Both the position numbers and the translations under genes were made by a program. From the NCBI RefSeq assembly GCF_040049215.1, contig NZ_JBDZDN010000001.1:2170001-2234000 (forward strand): 64,000 nucleotides of DNA, given 5' to 3'. Every line of letters begins with the position of its first letter. Position 1 is the first letter of the stretch. The notes beneath the pieces were generated by a model. It was given only the letters and a program-made list of their open reading frames with translations, did no database searches and was not told where the DNA came from. The stretch is from Mesorhizobium_K sp040049215 (lineage in GTDB: Bacteria > Pseudomonadota > Alphaproteobacteria > Rhizobiales > Rhizobiaceae). Positions 26,574 through 35,291 of this stretch are shown here, in pieces.

Positions 26574-27110
26574 CTACCTCCGGGCCTTCTTGAGGCCTTC
26601 CACGTCGCTGCGCATCTGCAGAAGCTGCGCCTGTGCGGCGAGGAGCTTGGCGAATGCGGCGGTGACGGCCTTGGCCGACTGCGCGTCAGCGCCTGAACCC
26701 GTCATCCTGACGGGGCCGCGGCCGATGCGGCGGCCGACGAGGCCGGCATCGGCGGCGCGCGGCCATTTGGATTTCTGCGAGCCGCTGCGCTTCCCCTGCT
26801 TCCCGCCGCCCCGCCCGGTGATGTCGACGAAGTAGCCCGGCAGTTCACCGCCCGGGCCGCGCGGGCGGAACTTCGGCCGCCGTTTGCCCCCGCCGCCCCC
26901 GCCGCTGCTCTTCAGATGACGCTGCAGCCGGATGAGCCCGAGCGTCAGCTGCTGGGCTTGCTGGTCGAAGCCCGCCTGCAGCCTTGCTAAGCCCTGGGCC
27001 AGGCGGGATATGACATGGGCCTGGTGCGCCACGACATGATCGCCGCGCCGATTCGCATTCCCGGCGAGTGTTTGGGCCGCGCTGGCCGCACCTCGGAAAG
27101 CCTTGCTCAT
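26574..27110 (-). CDS. Basic, glycine-rich hypothetical protein
   Basis: Protein of 178 residues, not recognised. Residues 1-70 form amphipathic helices rich in Ala, Gln and Leu. A strongly basic Gly/Lys/Arg stretch follows (SSGGGGGGKRRPKFRPRGPGG, then GRGGGKQGKRSGSQKSKW), with another helix at the end. The unstructured basic middle suggests nucleic-acid or phosphate binding, or a modifiable substrate. It directly precedes the acidic protein, and the opposite charges make a complex plausible. Real coding is supported by its tight place in the operon. Confidence 0.6.
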   Translation of the reverse strand: MSKAFRGAASAAQTLAGNANRRGDHVVAHQAHVISRLAQGLARLQAGFDQQAQQLTLGLIRLQRHLKSSGGGGGGKRRPKFRPRGPGGELPGYFVDITGRGGGKQGKRSGSQKSKWPRAADAGLVGRRIGRGPVRMTGSGADAQSAKAVTAAFAKLLAAQAQLLQMRSDVEGLKKARR

Positions 27111-27184
27111 CCTGCATCCTCCTCTTCTTATCGTTGACGCCTGCGCGCGTTTGAATGGCCCTTGCTACGGGCGGTTCGTGTCGT

Positions 27185-28462
27185 TCAGGGGGCGCGTTGC
27201 GCAGCTGCCGCTACCTCGTCCGGCCGTAGGAAGTTGTAGACAGGAGCCTTCTCCTTCGCCGGCGGCCGCTTCTCAGCGATCACGCCTCGTCGGTAGGTCG
27301 AGTCCCGAGTCGGGTCGATAAGCGCGTATTCCGGGAATCCGCCGGTATTGTAGAGTTCCTGGCACAGCGGGTAGGGCGCGTCCTTCTCGCCGTAGTGCGA
27401 CCAACTGCTCATCTTGCAGACGCCGCGGCAGACCGAATAGAAAACGCAGTTGCCGCACACGCCCTTGACCGCGCCGTTCACCACGTCGCGCAACTCGTGG
27501 AAGAACGGGCTGTTGCGCCAGATGTCCATTAGCGGCATCTCGAAGGCATTGCCGGCAATCATTTCCGGATCGTCGTAGGAGGCGCTGCACATGGAAACCT
27601 GTCCGTTGGACAGAATGCCTAGCACGTTGTCGCCCCAGCCGCAGGTGTGGATGCCATTCAGATATTTGAGCGGCATCAGGGCCGGCGGCAGCGTCATGTA
27701 GGCCGAGCCGTTCTCGAAATGTGGGGATTCCAGCAGGTTGCCGATCAGAGTCTCGCATTCGTCGAGCGTGATGGCGTTGTCCAGGTGGCCGCGGGCGTTG
27801 CCCATCGGATGGATGTTGAGCAGGGTTCGGTGCTTCTTGATGCCCCAGCCGAGCACCAGGTCGACGATCTGGATCACCTTGTCGTAATTGTTGCGGTAGG
27901 CCGTCGTGGTGACGACGGTCGCGATGTCCGTCTGGCCGAGTTGCTGCAGCACGTTCGCCGTCTTGGCGAAGGCGCCTGTCTTGGCCCTGAACCGGTCGTG
28001 GGCCTCCGGTTCGAAATGGTCGAGGCTGATAAAGATCGTCAGGTTCGGAAGCTTCTTCAGCCGGTCGATGGTCGACGCGTCGAACAGTGTCCCGTTGGTC
28101 TCCAGGACCAACTCCTTCAGGCCGCAGGAGCCGAGATACTCCATGACGGCCATGAATTCCTTGTGGACCATAGGCTCGCCGCCCGAGACCTTCACTTTGC
28201 GAAGGCCATGCGGCAGCGCCTGTTCGATGAGGCTCCGGATAGTTTCAAGGTTGAAGTCGATGCCCTTGGCCTTCGGTCCTACGCCCTCAATATAGCAGTG
28301 CTGGCAACCAAGATTGCACTTGCGGGTCAAGAACAGATAGATTGTCTTGATCTCGTCTTCGACAACGATCTTCTTCGATAGTTCACTCGCTACGAGGCCC
28401 TGTAGCGATTGGCGGGTCAGATGCACGTCCGCAGGTGTCGAAAGCCATGCAGGTTTACTCAT
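27185..28462 (-). CDS. Radical SAM/SPASM-domain enzyme
   Basis: Protein of 425 residues. The radical SAM cluster motif CNLGCQHC (CxxxCxxC) lies near residue 50, followed by KVSGGEPMVHKEF. The C-terminal SPASM region has cysteines in ICTC-like order: HTCGWG, QVSMC, then CGNCVFYSVCRGVC and a late Cys in PYPLCQELY, enough for two auxiliary iron-sulfur clusters. SPASM enzymes usually modify peptides or proteins (RiPP maturation, protein-derived cofactors). It is second in the minus operon after APRT; a 74-base gap separates it from the basic protein. It is the likely key catalyst of the cluster. Confidence 0.9.
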   Translation of the reverse strand: MSKPAWLSTPADVHLTRQSLQGLVASELSKKIVVEDEIKTIYLFLTRKCNLGCQHCYIEGVGPKAKGIDFNLETIRSLIEQALPHGLRKVKVSGGEPMVHKEFMAVMEYLGSCGLKELVLETNGTLFDASTIDRLKKLPNLTIFISLDHFEPEAHDRFRAKTGAFAKTANVLQQLGQTDIATVVTTTAYRNNYDKVIQIVDLVLGWGIKKHRTLLNIHPMGNARGHLDNAITLDECETLIGNLLESPHFENGSAYMTLPPALMPLKYLNGIHTCGWGDNVLGILSNGQVSMCSASYDDPEMIAGNAFEMPLMDIWRNSPFFHELRDVVNGAVKGVCGNCVFYSVCRGVCKMSSWSHYGEKDAPYPLCQELYNTGGFPEYALIDPTRDSTYRRGVIAEKRPPAKEKAPVYNFLRPDEVAAAAQRAP

Positions 28463-28491
28463 GCTTTCCTCCTCTCGTCTGCACTAATGTA

Positions 28492-29046
28492 TCAGCACCT
28501 CATCGAGCTAATGACAGGTGCATCGCTCAATCGTACTCTGCCCCCCAACGCTTCTATTTCGAGCATGAATGCGTACCCGACGACTTCGCCGCCCTGCGAC
28601 TTTACGAAATCCGCGGTAGCCCTGGCGGTGCCGCCGGTCGCCAGAAGGTCGTCCACAACTAGGCACCGAAGGCCTTCGTGGATGAGGCCAGCCGTCACCT
28701 GCAATACGCCTGAGCAGTATTCGCAGGTATAGTCGAAAGAGATAACTTCCCCCGGCAGCTTGCCGGGCTTCCTTACCATGACGAACCCGCATCTCCGCCG
28801 GTCGGCCAACGCCGCGCCCAGAACGAATCCACGCGCATCAATGCCAAGAACGGCATCAAGTTGAATATCTTGCATTTGGCCCAAAATGTCCGAAAGAACG
28901 CTGGTCAAAACGCCTTGTTTGGCAAGCAACGGCGCTATGTCTTTAAACAGAATTCCCTCTATCGGGAAGTGAGGCACATCACGCAACCCGCCCAGCATTT
29001 GGCGGCTAGCATCCTTGGCATCACGATGCGACAGCGGCACTTCCAT
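28492..29046 (-). CDS. apt: Adenine phosphoribosyltransferase-like protein
   Basis: Protein of 184 residues that would join adenine (or a similar base) to PRPP, releasing AMP. Signatures are VPHFPIEGILFKDIAPLL and the PRPP loop CLVVDDLLATGGTARA. ATG 29046 gives a slightly long N-terminus; Met17 is another option. It heads a six-gene operon containing a PRPP-synthetase-like gene, so the pair could supply a nucleotide to the pathway. It may also be an ordinary salvage gene recruited here. Confidence 0.88.
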   Translation of the reverse strand: MEVPLSHRDAKDASRQMLGGLRDVPHFPIEGILFKDIAPLLAKQGVLTSVLSDILGQMQDIQLDAVLGIDARGFVLGAALADRRRCGFVMVRKPGKLPGEVISFDYTCEYCSGVLQVTAGLIHEGLRCLVVDDLLATGGTARATADFVKSQGGEVVGYAFMLEIEALGGRVRLSDAPVISSMRC

Positions 29047-29601
29047 GAGTGTACCTGCAATGAAGTCGTCAATAATAGGTAATCACATTGACGCTATTTT
29101 TGCAATACATCAGTATCAACGATTCGCAAGATTGATCTCAACAGTTCAATCGGCACAAATTGGCACAAGCGAAGACCGCTTTTGACTGCTGCTATTCCAG
29201 CTCGCTGCGCGTCCCTCGCCGCGACGGCTGAGCTTCCGAAATTGCAGCCATCGAGGCTGAGCGGCTTGGAATTTTTGCAGGTGCGGGCCCCATGAGGCGC
29301 GTTGACAGGACTGCCCTGCGCTAACGCCGCGCCGCAACCCGGTAGACGGGTGATGTGACAACATTGAACTGCTCGTAACAGGGTCGGTTTGTCCGAGGAC
29401 TACCTTGTACCAGGGAAGTGAGTTCGGCCTTGGTACGTGGGCTTCCGCTTAGGGTCAGGTGTCGATGTTCGAGAGGGCCTGAAGGTCCGCTTAAGGAATA
29501 GCGTTCTTCCAAGCAGCCAGTCCGCGTCCGGCCTCAAAACCTGACACAGGTTGACTGGTGCTGTTCTCTTTATTTCCCCTCGAAAAACATCTCGCTATCA
29601 C
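29047..29601. other. Gene-free stretch at the right border of the cluster
   Basis: No supported gene on either strand. The first 100 bases are AT-rich and should hold the promoter of the minus operon headed by apt. I saw no clear terminator or insertion-sequence end. Confidence 0.4.
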
Positions 29602-30501
29602 TCAAGACTGAAGTCGATGGGCAACTTCCCTGGCGGTAGCAACCAGATCTCGCACCAATGGATTCGAGTCGCTCCTGTAACCAATCGCGATCGAGCAGCG
29701 GGCCATGTCCACGATCGGCCTGAAATTGACTCCCGGGCGAGCGTAGAATTTCGCGGTGCTTTCGGCTGAAATGCTGATCCCCTTGCGGGTGGCAACGGCC
29801 TGCAGTTCCGAATCGACGGTCGCAGCCTCCAGCACCACATTGGCCGGGTTGCCGTCGCGATGGTCGCCGGCGAGCCAGTAGTCGCGCCATACGCCGGCCT
29901 TGGGAGCGGCGATGAATGCCTCGTCGAGGATCTGCTCGATCCTGACGCTCTCGAGTTTCGTCAACGGGTGCCCGTCGGGAAGACAGACGACGCAGCGCTC
30001 CGTGGCAAGATTCGTGACCGTGATCCCCGTCACGTCGATCGGGGGCCGGATGATCGCGCAATCCACCGAATTGTCCGAAAGTCCCGCGTCGGGCCGATTG
30101 AAATCGTACTCTATCAACTGGATCGTCGACCCCGGCCGTTTCAGCTCGAACTCGCGGAAGATCTCCGGGAAATATTCGACGCCCGTGCCGATCAGGTAGC
30201 CCAGGCGGATCTCGGTCGCGAGCGACTGGCGTAGCATCCGGATGTCCGCATAGAAGCCGTCGAGCGCCTGGCTCAGTGTCGCGGCCCGTGCCAGTAGGAT
30301 CTCGCCGTTCACGGTGAGCGCGACCTGACGGGTCGTGCGCTCGAACACTGCAAAGCCCAGCGTCTTCTCGAGCTGAATGATCGTCTGCGACAGCGCCGGC
30401 TGCGAAATGCCGAGGCTTCCCGCCGCGCCTGCAAAGCTTCCCTCGCGGGCGACGGCCGTGAAGGCCCGGATATGTCGAAGATTGATGCTGAGAAGAGACA
30501 T
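29602..30501 (-). CDS. LysR-family transcriptional regulator
   Basis: DNA-binding regulator of 299 residues. The N-terminal winged helix reads LRHIRAFTAVAREGSFAGAAGSLGISQPALSQTI, standard for the family. The effector domain follows from about residue 90. ATG 30501 fits the usual family start. It is divergent from the aminotransferase gene, with a TAATTC-N11-GAATTA operator between them, and probably controls the aminotransferase-importer operon in response to its substrate. Confidence 0.93.
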   Translation of the reverse strand: MSLLSINLRHIRAFTAVAREGSFAGAAGSLGISQPALSQTIIQLEKTLGFAVFERTTRQVALTVNGEILLARAATLSQALDGFYADIRMLRQSLATEIRLGYLIGTGVEYFPEIFREFELKRPGSTIQLIEYDFNRPDAGLSDNSVDCAIIRPPIDVTGITVTNLATERCVVCLPDGHPLTKLESVRIEQILDEAFIAAPKAGVWRDYWLAGDHRDGNPANVVLEAATVDSELQAVATRKGISISAESTAKFYARPGVNFRPIVDMARCSIAIGYRSDSNPLVRDLVATAREVAHRLQS

Positions 30502-30557
30502 TGCGTCAATCCACGGTGCAGGCGGCAATGTTGGACGACGCGCTGCCGGAGTCAACG

Positions 30558-30580
30558 TAATTCATAATCAAAGCGAATTA
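30558..30580. promoter_or_regulatory. LysR-type operator
   Basis: TAATTC (30558-30563) and GAATTA (30575-30580) form a perfect inverted repeat with an 11-base spacer, the T-N11-A arrangement bound by LysR proteins. It lies between the divergent LysR gene and the aminotransferase operon. Confidence 0.7.
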
Positions 30581-30655
30581 ATGCATTCACACATCGTCCT
30601 TATCGTCGGTCGCCTTTCGTGAATAGTGGAGGAAATTTATTCAGAGGATCAATCA

Positions 30656-31972
30656 ATGAACGTCGTCCCGGACCAGCATCGTCTCGAAGTCGGCAAGAAG
30701 TCGATCATCCACGATCCGCGCGATGGCGACGCCCGCAAGATTACGCTGACGCGCGCCCGCGGCTCCTATGTCTGGGATGACGCCGGGCGCAAATATCTAG
30801 ACTGCACCTCGCAGGCATGGTCGAACTCGCTCGGTGCCAATGACCCGCGCGTCATCGAGGCGGCGATTGCCCAGTTGCGCGAGATCACCCATGCACGGCC
30901 GAACTTCAATACCCATGCACTGCTCGAGCTGACGGCCCGGCTGCGCGACATCACGCCGGGCGACCTCAACCGCATCGGCTACTGTCTGCATGGCAGCCTG
31001 GCGGTCGAGATGGCCTTGAAGCTGGCGTTCAAGAACAGGCCCGACAGACACAATGTGATCGTCATGCAGGACGCCTATCACGGCCGTTCGATCACCACGA
31101 TGGCGGCGAGCTGGCCGCATCCCAACAACCCGTTCCTGGCGATTTCGCCCCGCTTCACCCGCGTTCCCCACCCGGACGCCTACCGCCCGCGCATGGGCAT
31201 GGACGTCGAGCAGGAATCGGCGCTCTGCCTGTCGCTCATCGAGGACACCGTCACCAAAGGTGTCGATGGCGGTGTCGCTGCGATCATGGTCGAGCCGATC
31301 ATGGGCAATGGCGGCCATATCGTCCATCCGGCCTCGTTCCACAAAGGCGTTCGCGAAATCTGCGACCGCCACGGGATCATCCTGATCTGGGACGAGATCC
31401 AGAGCGGCTTCGGCCGCACCGGCGCGATGTTCGCGGCCGACCTCTACAGTGTCGTTCCGGACGTCATGACCTTCGGCAAGGGCATCGGCGGTGGCTTCCC
31501 GCTGGCCGGCATCTTCGCGAGCGACCGGCTGGAGGGCTTCGACGCCGGCGAGGATGCCCTGACGTTCGGGCAGTTTCCGGTCTCGATGGCGGCGGCCATT
31601 GCCACAGTCGATGCGATCATCGCCGATAAGCTCTGCGACAATGCCCGCCGGCTCGGCGACTATGCCACGCAGCGGCTGATCGAGATGTCGGAGCGCCGCA
31701 AGCTCATCGGCGACGTGCGCGGGCCGGGGCTGTTCGTTTCGCTGGAACTTGTCAGGGACAAGATCACGAAAGAGCCATCGCCGCGCGCCGCATCCGAGGT
31801 TTATGCACGCAGCGTCGAGAAGGCCGTGCTGTTCGGCGAGGCCCGCTACGCCGGTCTCGGCAATCTCATCAAGGTCAAGCCGCCGCTCGACTGCACGCAT
31901 GAGGACATGGCGATGGCCCTCGACGTGCTCGACGAGGTGCTGGGTTCCATCGAACGCGATGGAGCGTACTAG
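30656..31972 (+). CDS. Class III PLP-dependent aminotransferase
   Basis: Omega-amine/GABA-type transaminase of 438 residues. The N-terminus reads ARGSYVWDDAGRKYLDC, the PLP-site aspartate is in LIWDEIQSGFGRTG, and the Schiff-base lysine is in TFGKGIGGGFPLAG. ATG 30656 has an AGAGGA site; the frame also opens at GTG 30626. It heads an operon with a PotABCD-type importer, so it probably transaminates the imported amine (such as a polyamine or omega-amino acid) in the cytoplasm. Confidence 0.92.
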   Translation: MNVVPDQHRLEVGKKSIIHDPRDGDARKITLTRARGSYVWDDAGRKYLDCTSQAWSNSLGANDPRVIEAAIAQLREITHARPNFNTHALLELTARLRDITPGDLNRIGYCLHGSLAVEMALKLAFKNRPDRHNVIVMQDAYHGRSITTMAASWPHPNNPFLAISPRFTRVPHPDAYRPRMGMDVEQESALCLSLIEDTVTKGVDGGVAAIMVEPIMGNGGHIVHPASFHKGVREICDRHGIILIWDEIQSGFGRTGAMFAADLYSVVPDVMTFGKGIGGGFPLAGIFASDRLEGFDAGEDALTFGQFPVSMAAAIATVDAIIADKLCDNARRLGDYATQRLIEMSERRKLIGDVRGPGLFVSLELVRDKITKEPSPRAASEVYARSVEKAVLFGEARYAGLGNLIKVKPPLDCTHEDMAMALDVLDEVLGSIERDGAY

Positions 31973-32067
31973 AGCGCTCACTAAGGCGCCGGATCCCGCG
32001 GTTCGCCGCATCGACGGGGAATACATCAACAGATCGCCCGACAAGGCGACACCAAGAGGAGAATGAC

Positions 32068-33252
32068 ATGGACAACAGGAAGAATGACACGGCGATTTCA
32101 CGACGGACTGTGCTGAAGGGAACCGCGGCGCTGGCTATTGCAGGTACCGCGACCTCCCTGGCGAAACCCTTCATCCGCAACGCCGAGGCGGCGACGCTGA
32201 ACATCCGCGCCCTGATGTGGGAGCCCTACGTTCTGCCGGAGATGGTCGCCGCTTTCGAGGTTGAGCACGGCGTGAAGTTCAGTACCACCTTCTTCGACGG
32301 TAATTCGGAGGCCTACAACAAGCTGAAGCTCGGCGGCACGCGCGACTTCGACTTCGTCCAGGCCGACGGCTTCTGGTCGCGCCTCTACTTCCGCGAAGGC
32401 CTGATCCGAGCCATCGATCCCACGAAGGTGCCGAGCCTCGGCGCCGTCTTCCCGACCTTTCAGTATCCGGATTACCCCCTGCTCGCCTCCGAGGACGGCT
32501 CCGACGCCATCGGCGTGCCGTTCTGCTGGGGCGGCTACGGCATCACCTACAACGCCGATCAGATCAGCGACGAGGAGGTCTCCTCGTTGAACGTGCTGTT
32601 CGATGCCAAGAATGGCGGCCACCTGTCGGCGAGCGCCCGCTTCGAGGAGAACATCGCCCTGGCGGCCATCCTGGTGACCTCACGGATGGGCACCCAGAGC
32701 GCCCAGCGGCCCGACGGCAAGCCGTTCAATCCCTACGTCCTGACCGATGAGGAACTGGCCGGCGTCGAGGCGCTGCTGATCGAGCAGAAGAAGCTCCTGG
32801 TGACCCGCTATCAGGATCTGGGGACGCTCAACAACCTGATGCGTTCGGGTTCGGTTTGGGCCGCGCCCGAATTCTCGCAGGTCTATCGCCAGCTTCAGGA
32901 ACTGAACCGCAAGGGCGAAGCCGACTTGAACATCCAGCATCGCCTGCAGGCCAAAGAGGGCGGCCTTGGATGGATCGACAGCTGGATGATCACATCGGGG
33001 GTCGAGGATCAGGAAAAACTCGACCTCTGCCACCTCTTCATGAACACGATCCTCAAGCCCGAGCACATGAAGCAGATCGCCGACAAGGCCGGGACGTCGA
33101 CCTGCATCGACATCCGCTCGCTTTCGACCGAAGAAGAGCGTGAACTGTTCCTGATGGATCGAACGGCCGAACTCAAGGGCCTGCACATGTTCGATCAGCC
33201 CTCGTCCCCGGAGAAGTGGGAGCGCGTCTGGTCCAATATGGAAGCCGCATAA
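32068..33252 (+). CDS. PotD-like periplasmic substrate-binding protein with Tat signal
   Basis: Periplasmic receptor of 394 residues. The twin-arginine signal is ISRRTVLKGTAALAIAG, cleaved probably after RNAEA. The mature protein starts LNIRALMWEPYVLPEMV and has GVPFCWGGYGITYNADQ, typical of polyamine-type binding proteins. It feeds the ATPase and the two permeases encoded next. The ligand is unknown; the aminotransferase upstream points to an amine. Confidence 0.92.
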   Translation: MDNRKNDTAISRRTVLKGTAALAIAGTATSLAKPFIRNAEAATLNIRALMWEPYVLPEMVAAFEVEHGVKFSTTFFDGNSEAYNKLKLGGTRDFDFVQADGFWSRLYFREGLIRAIDPTKVPSLGAVFPTFQYPDYPLLASEDGSDAIGVPFCWGGYGITYNADQISDEEVSSLNVLFDAKNGGHLSASARFEENIALAAILVTSRMGTQSAQRPDGKPFNPYVLTDEELAGVEALLIEQKKLLVTRYQDLGTLNNLMRSGSVWAAPEFSQVYRQLQELNRKGEADLNIQHRLQAKEGGLGWIDSWMITSGVEDQEKLDLCHLFMNTILKPEHMKQIADKAGTSTCIDIRSLSTEEERELFLMDRTAELKGLHMFDQPSSPEKWERVWSNMEAA

Positions 33253-33318
33253 AGCGTACGGATTGACTAGGCCGCGGCATTGACTGGCGCGGCCTGCCGC
33301 CAACGACAGGGCACTGGC

Positions 33319-34395
33319 ATGTATCTCGAGATCTCGAACCTTCGGAAGAAGTTCGGCAGCTTCACCGCCTTGTCGGGCGTGAATCTTGCTGTCGAAAAGG
33401 ATGAGTTCATCTCGCTGCTCGGGCCGAGCGGCTCTGGCAAGAGCACACTTCTGAGGCTGATTGCCGGCCTGGAACAGCCGACCGAAGGGCGCATCCTGAT
33501 CGATGGAGAGGATGTCACGCGATTGCCGCCCTACAAGCGCGGCATCGCCATGGTATTTCAGGACTTCCTGCTGTTTCCGCACATGACGGTGCGCGAAAAC
33601 CTCAACTTCCCACTGCGCATGCTTAAGATGTCGGCCGCGGAGCGCGAGGAGCGCATCGACTGGTGCTGCGGTATCCTGTCGCTGACCGAACTCAAGGACC
33701 GCTACCCCAACCAGCTTTCCGGCGGCCAGCAGCAGAGGGTCGCGCTCGGCCGCGGCCTCGTTTGCCGCCCAAAGGTGCTTCTGCTCGATGAACCGCTGGC
33801 CAACCTCGACCGCGAATTGCGTCGCGACATGGAAATCGAGATCCGGCGCTATCAGGTACAGCTCGGGATACCCTTCGTTTATGTCACCCACAACCAGGAA
33901 GAAGCCCTGTCGATGAGTGACCGGATCGCCGTGGTCAACAAGGGCGGCATCGAGGACTTCGCCGACAAGTCGACCATCTACAGCCACCCGAAGACGCGGT
34001 TCATCGCTCAGTTCGTCGGCCGGTCGAACGTCTTTACGGGTCCGGTTTTGACCAGCCCCTCGGGTGGCAAAAGCATCGAATGGCAGGGCATCCAGGTGCC
34101 TCTGGGCCCCAATGCTTCGGTTGGCTCCCCGGAATCGGCGACCGCCTACATCAAGATCGAGGATACGCTGATCGAGGCCGATGACGGCACTCCGGGACCC
34201 GGCAAGATCGCCGGAAAGCTGCGGGACGTGATCTTTCGCGGCCAGTATGCCGAGTATCTCGTGAATCTTCCAAACGGCGCCGAGATCGTCGCAAGTTCTA
34301 TCGACAGTTCGACGCGCGTCTCACCTGGCGACAATGTCCTGATATCCTGGGATGTGGATCGCCTCGACGTGTTCTCGGACGCGGTCCGGCCATGA
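33319..34395 (+). CDS. Polyamine-type ABC transporter ATP-binding protein
   Basis: ATPase of 358 residues. Walker A is GPSGSGKST, the signature LSGGQQQRVALGRGL, Walker B VLLLDEPLANLD, and the H-loop YVTHNQEEAL. A TOBE-type C-terminal domain follows from about residue 240. ATG 33319 is chosen because the ABC domain begins directly with MYLEISNLRKKFG. Its stop overlaps the start of the first permease (ATGA). Confidence 0.93.
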   Translation: MYLEISNLRKKFGSFTALSGVNLAVEKDEFISLLGPSGSGKSTLLRLIAGLEQPTEGRILIDGEDVTRLPPYKRGIAMVFQDFLLFPHMTVRENLNFPLRMLKMSAAEREERIDWCCGILSLTELKDRYPNQLSGGQQQRVALGRGLVCRPKVLLLDEPLANLDRELRRDMEIEIRRYQVQLGIPFVYVTHNQEEALSMSDRIAVVNKGGIEDFADKSTIYSHPKTRFIAQFVGRSNVFTGPVLTSPSGGKSIEWQGIQVPLGPNASVGSPESATAYIKIEDTLIEADDGTPGPGKIAGKLRDVIFRGQYAEYLVNLPNGAEIVASSIDSSTRVSPGDNVLISWDVDRLDVFSDAVRP

Positions 34396-35291
34396 CCCTC
34401 AGCGGCCTATTTCGCCTCTGGCTGAAGCTCGACAGCAGCGCGCGCTTTCTGATCCTGACCGCGCCCGTCACGCTGTTCCTGGTTCTCTTCTTCGTCGTCC
34501 CGCTGCTGTCCATACTGGTGGTCAGCTTCTGGCGCACCGACAGCTACCAGCTGATCGTCGACTGGAACGTGAACAATTATAGGGAGGTCCTGACCGAGCC
34601 CAGCTACCGCACCTTCATGATCCGCTCGCTGGTTAGCGCGCTGGTCGTCTCGGCCGTGTGCGTCGCGCTGGCCTGGCCGATCGCCTATTTCGTGATCCGC
34701 TACGGAGGTCGTTACAAGCTGCTGATGGTTCTCGGCCTTGCCGTCCCGTTCCTGACCGGCATCGTCCTGCGTGTCATAGCGCTGCAAGGCGTTCTCGGGC
34801 CGATCGGACTGCTGAACCTCAGTCTGATGAAGCTGGGCCTCGATCCGTTGCAATCACTGATGTACACCAAGACCGCGACCGTCGTTGGGCTGATTTATCT
34901 CTACCTGCCCTTCGTCACCACGGCGATCTACCTGTCGCTCTTGAATTTCGATTTCAAGCTCCTCGACGCCGCGAAGGTCTTCGGCGCGGGCAATGTCCGC
35001 GCGTTCTGGGAAATCACCTGGCCGCTCAACTGGGTCGGCACTGTCATCGGCTTCGCGCTCACCTTCGTCCCAAGCCTCGCCGCGGCGATCACGCCGCGTT
35101 TTCTCGGCGGCGCCAACGGCACGCTGTTCGGCCTCGCCATGGGCTCACAGTTCTCGGCTACGGGGACATGGTCCTTGGGCGCCGCGATGGGCGTTGTCCT
35201 GTTCTTCGTCGCCGCGATCGTTCTTTTCGCGATCAGCCGGATGGTGGACATCAAGCGCAGCGGGTTCACCGGCGTGGGGAGTCGAGACTGA
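34392..35291 (+). CDS. ABC transporter permease, PotB-like
   Basis: Inner-membrane channel subunit of 299 residues with about six helices. The EAA-type loop reads DAAKVFGAGNVRAFWEITWPL. It is coupled to the ATPase gene upstream (4-base overlap) and to the second permease downstream (1-base overlap). Confidence 0.93.
   Translation: MTLSGLFRLWLKLDSSARFLILTAPVTLFLVLFFVVPLLSILVVSFWRTDSYQLIVDWNVNNYREVLTEPSYRTFMIRSLVSALVVSAVCVALAWPIAYFVIRYGGRYKLLMVLGLAVPFLTGIVLRVIALQGVLGPIGLLNLSLMKLGLDPLQSLMYTKTATVVGLIYLYLPFVTTAIYLSLLNFDFKLLDAAKVFGAGNVRAFWEITWPLNWVGTVIGFALTFVPSLAAAITPRFLGGANGTLFGLAMGSQFSATGTWSLGAAMGVVLFFVAAIVLFAISRMVDIKRSGFTGVGSRD

Noticed and set aside
28492..29046. APRT as part of ordinary purine salvage unrelated to the cluster
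   Set aside because: Not excluded, but the 29-base spacing to the radical SAM gene and a PRPP-synthetase-like gene in the same operon favour a shared role.
30797..32101. Long minus-strand frame over the aminotransferase
   Set aside because: Antisense shadow; the aminotransferase has all its catalytic residues on the other strand.
32680..33987. Long minus-strand frame across the binding-protein and ATPase genes
   Set aside because: Spans two real genes and their spacer on the opposite strand, with no family similarity.
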